Shown here piece after piece: positions 53,522 to 59,477 of a stretch of DNA of 59,477 nucleotides; positions within the stretch are counted from its first letter, which is position 1, and the number at the start of each line of letters is the position of its first letter. The position numbers and the translations under genes were made by a program. Below the pieces are notes generated by a model. It ran no database searches and was not told the DNA's origin. It saw only the letters and a program-made list of their open reading frames with translations. This stretch comes from Neorhizobium sp. UBA3556 (GTDB lineage Bacteria; Pseudomonadota; Alphaproteobacteria; Rhizobiales; Rhizobiaceae). Location: the NCBI GenBank assembly GCA_002376235.1, contig DFNX01000008.1:81208-140684 (forward strand). The letters run 5' to 3'.

Positions 53522-53531
53522 GGGTTAACCC
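53522..53531 (-). promoter_or_regulatory. Palindrome in the repA upstream region
   Basis: GGGTTAACCC is a perfect 10-bp palindrome, with another GTTAAC 10 bases to the left. It lies about 115 bases upstream of repA among AT-rich sequence and could be a RepA/RepB operator. The rest of the 53409-53787 interval holds no gene. Confidence 0.35.
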
Positions 53532-53705
53532 GATCAGAGCCAGACAGCCGCGTTTAGATCTTTCGCTATTGTTTTCAGCACATTAGACGCCGAACGAGCA
53601 ACTGGCGCCCTTTATCTTTCCTGTGATTCATTTTCGCAACTGACGCCGTTCCGGGCTCAATCGCGAAAGAATCTCAAAGATCCTGCCGGAATCACTTGTA
53701 GCCCG

Positions 53706-53727
53706 CGAGGTGCAAATTTGCACCTCG
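53706..53727. promoter_or_regulatory. TraR-box-like perfect palindrome upstream of trbB
   Basis: CGAGGTGCAAA (53706-53716) followed directly by its exact inverse TTTGCACCTCG (53717-53727). The core GTGCA-N4-TGCAC is that of LuxR-type tra boxes controlling trb and rep genes in Agrobacterium and Rhizobium plasmids. It is 60 bases before trbB and about 300 from repA, so it could control both divergent operons. Confidence 0.7.
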
Positions 53728-53787
53728 ACATCACCGCGAGGTCGCGGTCTGTCTCTTCGTACACCCGAACGAGGGACGACCTAATCC

Positions 53788-54753
53788 ATGCTTCGATCGC
53801 ATTCCCGCCTTATCCGTAAACTGCAGGACGCACTCGGTGAGCCCTTATGCACCGCCCTGGACGACCCAACCGTTGTCGAAATTATGCTCAACCCTGATGG
53901 CAGGGTTTTCATCGAGCGGCTGGGCCATGGCGTTGAGCCGGCAGGCGAGATGCAGTCAGCCGCTGCAGAGACGGTGATCGGCTCGGTTGCCCATTCCCTG
54001 CACAGTGAGGCCGATACCGAGCGCCCGATCGTTTCTGGCGAACTCCCGATCGGCGGTCATCGCTTCGAGGGCTTGCTTCCGCCGGTCGTCAGCTCGCCAA
54101 CGTTTACAATCCGGCGGCGCGCCTCGGCGCTGATCCCTCTCGATGACTATGTAACGACGAAGATCATGACAAAGACGCAGGCATCGATCATCCGCGGTGC
54201 CATCGCCAAGCGACTTAATATCGTCATTGCGGGCGGCACGGGATCCGGAAAGACGACGCTCGCGAATGCGGTCATCGCCGAGGTCGTCAGGACGGCGCCG
54301 GAAGATCGCATGGTCATTCTTGAGGACACATCCGAGATCCGGTGCGCCGCAGAAAATGCCGTAAGCCTTCACACCAGCGATTCTGTGGATATGGCAAGGC
54401 TTCTAAAGAGCACAATGCGTTTGCGTCCTGACCGAATTATCGTCGGCGAGGTCCGCGACGGGGCTGCCCTGACGCTGCTCAAGGCCTGGAACACGGGCCA
54501 TCCCGGCGGCGTGACGACGATCCATTCCAACACAGCAACTTTGGCGCTTCGCCGCCTCGAGCAACTGACTGCCGAGGCGAGCCATCAGCCAATGCAGGCC
54601 GTAATCGGCGAAGCGGTGGATCTTGTGATCGCAATCGAACGCGCCGGACGAGGGCGCAGGGTACGGGAGGTGCTCCATGTCGAGGGCTTCAACGGATCTC
54701 GATACCGAACTGAACACTACCCCCAAATCGATGAGGATAGCCATGCTGCATAA
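53788..54753 (+). CDS. trbB: TrbB, conjugal transfer ATPase (VirB11-like)
   Basis: 321 residues. Walker A AGGTGSGKTTLAN, Asp box ILEDTSEIRC, Walker B RPDRIIVGEVRDGAAL and His box GHPGGVTTIHSN. It is the hexameric traffic ATPase of the type IV mating-pair apparatus at the inner membrane. First gene of trbBCDEJKL; traI (autoinducer synthase) which usually precedes it is absent here. Confidence 0.95.
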   Translation: MLRSHSRLIRKLQDALGEPLCTALDDPTVVEIMLNPDGRVFIERLGHGVEPAGEMQSAAAETVIGSVAHSLHSEADTERPIVSGELPIGGHRFEGLLPPVVSSPTFTIRRRASALIPLDDYVTTKIMTKTQASIIRGAIAKRLNIVIAGGTGSGKTTLANAVIAEVVRTAPEDRMVILEDTSEIRCAAENAVSLHTSDSVDMARLLKSTMRLRPDRIIVGEVRDGAALTLLKAWNTGHPGGVTTIHSNTATLALRRLEQLTAEASHQPMQAVIGEAVDLVIAIERAGRGRRVREVLHVEGFNGSRYRTEHYPQIDEDSHAA

Positions 54754-55135
54754 ACGTTTGCTCCGTCTGGGAGTTCTTGCCGCCATTCTGGGTGTGTCCA
54801 TCGCCGCCCCGGCGCTTGCCAGCTCAGGAGGGAGCCTGCCGTGGGAAGGACCACTCAAGCAAATTCAGGAATCGATCACCGGGCCTGTTGCCGGCGCAGT
54901 GGCGCTCGTGAGCGTAGCGGCCGCCGGCATGACCCTGGCGTTTGGCGGCGAGATGAATGACTTCACTCGTGTCGCATTGAAAGTAACGCTTGTCTTAGGT
55001 CTCCTTCTCGGGATCACGAGCATTGTCGGCCTGTTCGGCGCCACCGGTGCCTCGATAGGCATAGATGGCATGGCTCAGGAACGAACCCCGCATCAGGCCT
55101 TCGATATCGCGGAAGGGGAGGGCCAACATGGCTGA
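54743..55135 (+). CDS. trbC: TrbC, conjugal pilin (VirB2-like)
   Basis: 130 residues. A signal peptide (LLRLGVLAAILGVSIAAPALASS) is followed by two hydrophobic helices, as in cyclic or processed pilins. GAGGATAGCC before ATG 54743 is the better of two starts (other: 54731). The start lies inside trbB and the stop overlaps trbD. Confidence 0.9.
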   Translation: MLHKRLLRLGVLAAILGVSIAAPALASSGGSLPWEGPLKQIQESITGPVAGAVALVSVAAAGMTLAFGGEMNDFTRVALKVTLVLGLLLGITSIVGLFGATGASIGIDGMAQERTPHQAFDIAEGEGQHG

Positions 55136-55427
55136 GGCCGGGTATGCACTCCATCGGAACCGGATTCATCGCGCGCTTTCGCGTCCAAGCCTGCTGATGG
55201 GCGCTGACCGTGAGTTGGTCCTGATGACGGGGCTTGCCGCCGTGATCCTGATTTTCGTGGTGCTCACCACATACTCCATCTTGTTCGGGATCATAGCGTG
55301 GGCGGTGGTCTTCAGCATCCTCCGCGCCATGGCGAAATCCGACCCACTCATGCGGCAGGTCTATTTACGGCACATGCGCTACCGCGCGCACTATCGTTCG
55401 ACCTCGTCGCCTTGGCGCAGCTTCTGA
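55128..55427 (+). CDS. trbD: TrbD, conjugal transfer protein (VirB3-like)
   Basis: 99 residues. A hydrophilic start (AEAGYALHRNRIHRALSRP), then two close hydrophobic helices (VLMTGLAAVILIFVVLTTYS; ILFGIIAWAVVFSILRAM) and a basic tail. This is a VirB3-like inner-membrane component. It overlaps trbC by 8 bases. Confidence 0.9.
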   Translation: MAEAGYALHRNRIHRALSRPSLLMGADRELVLMTGLAAVILIFVVLTTYSILFGIIAWAVVFSILRAMAKSDPLMRQVYLRHMRYRAHYRSTSSPWRSF

Positions 55428-55436
55428 GGTTCGTAG

Positions 55437-57872
55437 ATGGTCGCTTTACGCATGTTTCGATCGACGGCTCCATCCTTTGCCGATCTCGTTCCATATGCCG
55501 GCCTGGTCGAAAACGGGATCCTTCTCCTCAAGGATGGAAGCCTGATGGCCGGATGGTATTTCGCCGGCCCGGATGCAGAAAGCGCGACGGATCATGAGCG
55601 AAACGAACTGTCCCGGCAGATCAACGCCATTCTCTCTCGTCTCGGGTCCGGCTGGATGATCCAGGTTGAAGCTGTCAGAGTTCCAACCACCGAATATCCT
55701 TCGGCGGATCGCAGCCATATTCCCGAGCCAGTCACAGCAATGATCGACGACGAAAGGCGCAAGCATTTCGGACGCGAGCAGGGACACTTCGAGAGCCGCC
55801 AAGCCCTGATAATGACCTATCGTCCGCCAGAGCCTCGTCGCAACGGCCTCACCCGATACATTTACGCCGACATAGAAAGCCGGACAGCCAGCTACGCGGA
55901 TACCGTCCTGGAGACCTTTCGGCGCTCGATCCGTGAGATCGAGCAGTATCTGGGCAACATCATCTCGGTACAGCGAATGCGGACTCGTGAAGCGGTCGAG
56001 CGAGGCGGTCAGCGCGTCGCGCGCTATGACGAACTCTTCCAGTTCATCCGCTTCGCGATAAGCGGTGAAAACCACCCAGTCCACCTTCCGGAAATTCCCA
56101 TGTATCTGGATTGGCTGGCGACTGCCGAACTCGAGCACGGCCTGACGCCGCGCGTCGAAGCCCGGTTTCTCGGGGTCATCGCGATCGATGGCCTCCCGGC
56201 TGAGAGCTGGCCGGGCATCCTGAATAGCCTCAATCTCATGCCACTTACATATCGCTGGTCTTCGCGCTTCATCTTCCTCGATCCCGAGGAGGCCAAACAG
56301 CGCCTCGAGCGGACGCGCAAGAAATGGCAGCAGAAAGTTCGGCCGTTCATCGACCAGCTTTTCCAAACGCAATCCCGCTCCGTCGACCAGGATGCCCTGT
56401 CGATGGTGGCGGAAACTGAGGATGCCATCGCAGAAGCATCGTCGCAGCTTGTCGCCTACGGCTACTATACACCTGTCATCATCCTGTTCGATGCAGATCG
56501 CGAGGCCCTGCAAGAGAAAGCCGAATCCGTCCGTCGGCTGATCCAGGCCGAAGGGTTTGGCGCCCGTATCGAGACCTTGAATTCGACTGATGCGTTTCTC
56601 GGCAGTCTTCCTGGCAACTGGTACTGCAACATCCGGGAGCCGTTGATCAATACGCGCGACCTCGCTGATCTCGTGCCCCTCAACAGCGTATGGTCTGGCA
56701 GTCCGACCGCCACTTGCCCGTTTTATCGGCCTGATGCGCCGCCGCTGATGCAGGTGGCGTCCGGCTCGACGCCGTTCAGGCTGAACCTCCATGTCGACGA
56801 CGTGGGCCACACTTTGGTTTTCGGTCCGACAGGTTCCGGTAAATCCACCTTGCTGGCCCTGATCGCTGCCCAATTCTGCCGCTACGAAAACGCCCAGATC
56901 TTCGCGTTCGATAAGGGCAACTCAATGCTGCCACTGACGCTTGCCGCCGGCGGCGCCCACTACGATATTGGCGGCGAGACAGGGGAGGGGGCAAACCTTT
57001 CGTTCTGCCCTCTATCGGAACTCTCGACCGATGGCGATCGTGCCTGGGCGTGCGAGTGGATTGAAACGCTCATCGCCCTTCAGGGCGTCCCGATTGCACC
57101 GGACATCCGCAATGCCATCTCCAGGCAGATCGCCTTGATGGCTTCCGCGCCCGGCCGCTCGTTGTCTGACTTCGTCAGTGGGGTCCAGATGCGTGAAATC
57201 AAGGACGCCCTCCATCACTACACCGTCGACGGATCGATTGGACAGCTTATGGATGCCGAAACCGATGGCTTAGCGCTTGGGCGCCTCCAGTGCTTTGAGA
57301 TTGAAGAGCTGATGAATATGGGCGAGCGAAACCTGGTTCCCGTCTTGACCTACCTGTTTCGCCGCATCGAGAAGCGCCTTGACGGACGGCCGAGCCTAAT
57401 CATTCTCGACGAGGCCTGGCTGATGCTCGGGCACCCGGTCTTCCGCGACAAGATCCGGGAATGGTTGAAGGTCCTGCGCAAGGCTAACTGCGCGGTCATT
57501 CTTGCGACGCAGTCGATCTCGGATGCGGAGCGCTCCGGGATCATCGATGTCCTCAAGGAATCCTGCCCCACGAAAATCTGCCTTCCCAATGGCGCTGCGC
57601 GCGAGAGCGGTACACGCGAATTCTACGAACGGATCGGCTTCAATGAACGGCAGATCGAAATCGTCGCGAACGCCATACCCAAGCGCGAGTATTACGTAAC
57701 CTCTCCGGACGGGCGTCGGCTGTTCGACATGGCGCTTGGCCCGGTCACCCTGTCTTTCGTCGGGGCATCCGGGAAATCCGACCTCGCCCGCATCCGGGCA
57801 CTGGAATCCACTCATGGACCAGATTGGCCGAAGCGATGGCTCACCGAAAGGGGGATCGATCACCATGAATAA
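55437..57872 (+). CDS. trbE: TrbE, conjugal transfer ATPase (VirB4-like)
   Basis: 811 residues. N-terminal APSFADLVPYAGLVENGILL is the standard TrbE start; Walker A VFGPTGSGKSTLLALIA and Walker B SLIILDEAWLMLGHP mark the C-terminal ATPase; then LATQSISDAERSG. It energises assembly of the mating channel at the inner membrane. It begins 9 bases after trbD and overlaps trbJ by 8. Confidence 0.97.
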   Translation: MVALRMFRSTAPSFADLVPYAGLVENGILLLKDGSLMAGWYFAGPDAESATDHERNELSRQINAILSRLGSGWMIQVEAVRVPTTEYPSADRSHIPEPVTAMIDDERRKHFGREQGHFESRQALIMTYRPPEPRRNGLTRYIYADIESRTASYADTVLETFRRSIREIEQYLGNIISVQRMRTREAVERGGQRVARYDELFQFIRFAISGENHPVHLPEIPMYLDWLATAELEHGLTPRVEARFLGVIAIDGLPAESWPGILNSLNLMPLTYRWSSRFIFLDPEEAKQRLERTRKKWQQKVRPFIDQLFQTQSRSVDQDALSMVAETEDAIAEASSQLVAYGYYTPVIILFDADREALQEKAESVRRLIQAEGFGARIETLNSTDAFLGSLPGNWYCNIREPLINTRDLADLVPLNSVWSGSPTATCPFYRPDAPPLMQVASGSTPFRLNLHVDDVGHTLVFGPTGSGKSTLLALIAAQFCRYENAQIFAFDKGNSMLPLTLAAGGAHYDIGGETGEGANLSFCPLSELSTDGDRAWACEWIETLIALQGVPIAPDIRNAISRQIALMASAPGRSLSDFVSGVQMREIKDALHHYTVDGSIGQLMDAETDGLALGRLQCFEIEELMNMGERNLVPVLTYLFRRIEKRLDGRPSLIILDEAWLMLGHPVFRDKIREWLKVLRKANCAVILATQSISDAERSGIIDVLKESCPTKICLPNGAARESGTREFYERIGFNERQIEIVANAIPKREYYVTSPDGRRLFDMALGPVTLSFVGASGKSDLARIRALESTHGPDWPKRWLTERGIDHHE

Positions 57873-58674
57873 GGGAAGTCTTTCACACTTGTCAGGACGG
57901 ACAGTCATTTCGATCGCGATCGCCTTTGGCCTGGTCGCATCGCCAACGGCGTCACTCGCCGGCGCTGCCACCGGAGCTGCCACCGAGTGGACCCAGCTTC
58001 TCAACAATGGCGAGCTCATCTCACTGGTTGGCCAGTCCGGTACTCAAATCGAAAACCAGATCGCTCAGATCACGCAGCTTGCCGAGCAAATCCAGAACCA
58101 GCTCAACATCTACAAGAACATGCTGCAGAACACGGCCCAGCTGCCGAACCATATCTGGGGTGAGATTGAAGGTGATTTGAACCAGCTCCGTGACCTCGTC
58201 AATCAAGGGCAGGGCATCGCGTTTTCAATGGGCAATGCGGATGACCTCCTGAAGCAGCGCTTCAAGAGCTATCAGGATCTCAAAACCAACCTACCGAATG
58301 CCGACACGTTCTCAGCCACCTACCAAACGTGGTCGAGCACCAATCGCGACACGATCGCTGGCACGCTTAAAGCAGCGAGCCTAACGGCTGAGCAATTCGA
58401 CAGCGAAGAAGAAACGATGAGCGAACTGCGCTCGATGTCTCAGTCGGCCGACGGTCAGATGAAAGCGCTCCAGGTCGGGCACCAGATCGCGGCCCAGCAA
58501 GTCGCCCAGATGCAGAAGCTCCGGGGCATTGTCTCACAGCAGACAACACTGATGGGAACATGGCTGCAGAGCGAGCAAACCGACAAGGATCTCGCTCAAG
58601 CACGCCGTGAGAAATTCTTCAATGCCGAGATCCGATCGGTACCGAATGGCCAGAAGATGGAGCCGCGCTGGTGA
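57865..58674 (+). CDS. trbJ: TrbJ, conjugal transfer protein (VirB5-like)
   Basis: 269 residues. Signal peptide (VISIAIAFGLVASPTASLAG), then long amphipathic helices (TQIENQIAQITQLAEQIQNQ, LNIYKNMLQNTAQLPNHIWG) typical of TrbJ/VirB5 periplasmic pilus-tip components. The C-terminus reads RREKFFNAEIRSVPNGQKM-EPRW, strikingly like the end of the next gene product, TrbK. Stop overlaps the trbK GTG start. Confidence 0.92.
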   Translation: MNKGSLSHLSGRTVISIAIAFGLVASPTASLAGAATGAATEWTQLLNNGELISLVGQSGTQIENQIAQITQLAEQIQNQLNIYKNMLQNTAQLPNHIWGEIEGDLNQLRDLVNQGQGIAFSMGNADDLLKQRFKSYQDLKTNLPNADTFSATYQTWSSTNRDTIAGTLKAASLTAEQFDSEEETMSELRSMSQSADGQMKALQVGHQIAAQQVAQMQKLRGIVSQQTTLMGTWLQSEQTDKDLAQARREKFFNAEIRSVPNGQKMEPRW

Positions 58675-58874
58675 CCCGTAAAGCGATGATCACATCCCTT
58701 CTTATCGTGGCCGCCGCAATGGCGGCGATCCTGACGGTCGTGGTAGCCAAAACCCAAACATCGTCTGCGTTCCCGATGAATGATAAGCAGCGCTCCGCAC
58801 GAGAAAAGTTCTTCGGGACAGCGGAGAAACTCGGCCCGATCCCGAAGGGCCAGGAGATGCGTCCAAGATGGTGA
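58671..58874 (+). CDS. trbK: TrbK, entry-exclusion-type small protein
   Basis: 67 residues, GTG start overlapping the trbJ stop (GTGA). A single hydrophobic N-terminal segment (MITSLLIVAAAMAAILTVVV) and a C-terminal domain SAREKFFGTAEKLGPIPKGQ-EMRPRW. No lipobox Cys is visible, so it is probably a membrane-anchored rather than lipid-modified protein. TrbK of related plasmids blocks entry of a second identical plasmid. Confidence 0.8.
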   Translation: MTRKAMITSLLIVAAAMAAILTVVVAKTQTSSAFPMNDKQRSAREKFFGTAEKLGPIPKGQEMRPRW

Positions 58875-59477
58875 ATTGTCGGCTGATCTGCATATCGCTG
58901 ATTTTCGGTATAGCCTGTGCGCTGTTTGCGGCCCCAGCCTTTGCCAATCAGGGTCAAGTTCTCACGGAACTGGAAAACCAGGTTTCGGCAGCTGCCAGAG
59001 GATGGCAGACCACCGTCATGGATGCGGCGAGATCCCTGTTCTGGATCCTCGCCGGCATCGAAGTCGGTATTGCTGCCGTATGGTTAGCGATCCAGGCGGC
59101 GTCCCTCGATAGCTGGGTTGCCGAGCTGATCCGGCGGATCATGTATGTCGGCTTTTTCCTCTTTGTCCTCACCCAGGGGCCAAGTTTCGCAAGGGCGGTC
59201 GTCGACAGCCTTTTCCAGATAGGTGCCGGCGGTGGCTCGGCTTCGCCGGCCGAGGTGTTCGATGCGGGCATTCGCGTCGCATCGAAAATGTCGGAGCAAG
59301 CCAAGTTCGGCGTATTTGAGGACAATGCGCTGGCGATTGCCGCGGTGCTTGCGATGTGCGTTGTCGTGATTTGCTTTTCACTTGTGGCTGCCATTTTCGT
59401 CTCCGTCATGGTCGAGATGTATGTCGGCTTGCTGGCTGGCATGATCATGCTGGGGCTAGGCCACGGACTCATTAGCT
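58868..59477 (+). CDS. trbL: TrbL, conjugal transfer membrane protein (VirB6-like), 3' incomplete
   Basis: The first 203 codons only; the frame is open to the end of the window. Signal-like N-terminus (LIFGIACALFAAPAFANQ), then RGWQTTVMDAARSLFWILAG and several hydrophobic helices, including MYVGFFLFVLTQGPSFARAV and VVVICFSLVAAIFVSV. VirB6-type polytopic channel component. It starts 7 bases inside trbK. Confidence 0.9.
   Translation, partial: MVNCRLICISLIFGIACALFAAPAFANQGQVLTELENQVSAAARGWQTTVMDAARSLFWILAGIEVGIAAVWLAIQAASLDSWVAELIRRIMYVGFFLFVLTQGPSFARAVVDSLFQIGAGGGSASPAEVFDAGIRVASKMSEQAKFGVFEDNALAIAAVLAMCVVVICFSLVAAIFVSVMVEMYVGLLAGMIMLGLGHGLIS

Noticed and set aside
55446..56873. 475-residue minus-strand frame opposite trbE.
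   Set aside because: Shadow of a clearly recognisable VirB4-like gene; no ribosome site.
1..59477. CRISPR array, tRNA or rRNA genes.
   Set aside because: I saw no regularly spaced direct repeats, no cloverleaf-like sequence beside either recombinase, and no rRNA-like stretch.

Overview
The window looks like part of a large rhizobial-type plasmid (Alphaproteobacteria, Hyphomicrobiales; Rhizobium/Agrobacterium-like). The evidence is a complete repABC replication module with an antisense-RNA-sized transcription unit between repB and repC, a divergent trb mating-pair operon behind a TraR-box-like palindrome, rhizobial families (DUF982, DUF2177, DUF1612/RHE_PE00001-type) and several GGAAC-N16/17-(c/a/g)GTT promoters of the EcfG general-stress type.

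Layout. (1) About 1-11.8 kb is a stress block: large catalase KatE, a receiver-only response regulator, CsbD-like protein, a stress-type SDR oxidoreductase, DUF982, DUF2177, DUF2945, a metallophosphoesterase, a small heat-shock protein behind a ROSE-like RNA thermometer, and many very small proteins. Several have EcfG-like promoters. (2) About 12-14.7 kb is a scar zone: phage gene fragments, a truncated IS6-family element, a cytochrome b561, an orphan BrnA-like antitoxin and an MFS transporter tail. (3) 14.7-17.8 kb is an arsenic operon on the minus strand (arsR, GNAT, remnant of a second arsenate reductase, acr3, arsC, arsH). (4) 17.9-22.3 kb holds a P1B metal ATPase, an MBL/beta-CASP nuclease and a double-domain universal stress protein. 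(5) 22.7-49.4 kb is a defence island: Fic protein, a large tyrosine recombinase, an ABC three-component system (nuclease effector, middle component, DUF3732 ATPase), a Septu-like pair, a Shedu-family nuclease translationally coupled to a 1641-residue STAND-like NTPase, a Gabija-like pair, a DUF1612 protein, a second tyrosine recombinase, and an unrecognised two-gene unit with a nuclease-like fold signature. (6) 49.7-53.4 kb is repABC, and (7) 53.7 kb to the end is trbB-C-D-E-J-K-L, with trbL running off the edge.

How it fits together. The plasmid carries its own replication/partition and conjugation functions. Its cargo is stress survival (oxidative, heat, arsenic, metals) plus a dense set of anti-phage or anti-plasmid systems between two recombinases. 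The most interesting candidate for an undescribed system is the operon at 32784-39453: a Shedu-type nuclease gene ends TAATG into a giant protein with an apparent N-terminal nuclease, a P-loop NTPase and a long helical C-terminus, followed by an 83-residue basic protein. The second candidate is the pair at 48119-49406. Several genes are broken (in-frame stops at 10.9 and 47.8 kb, frameshifts at 8.6 and 46.2 kb, truncations at 12-14.7 and 16.9 kb), so the accessory region is in active turnover.

All family assignments are from reading translated sequence and motifs by eye; no database search was run.
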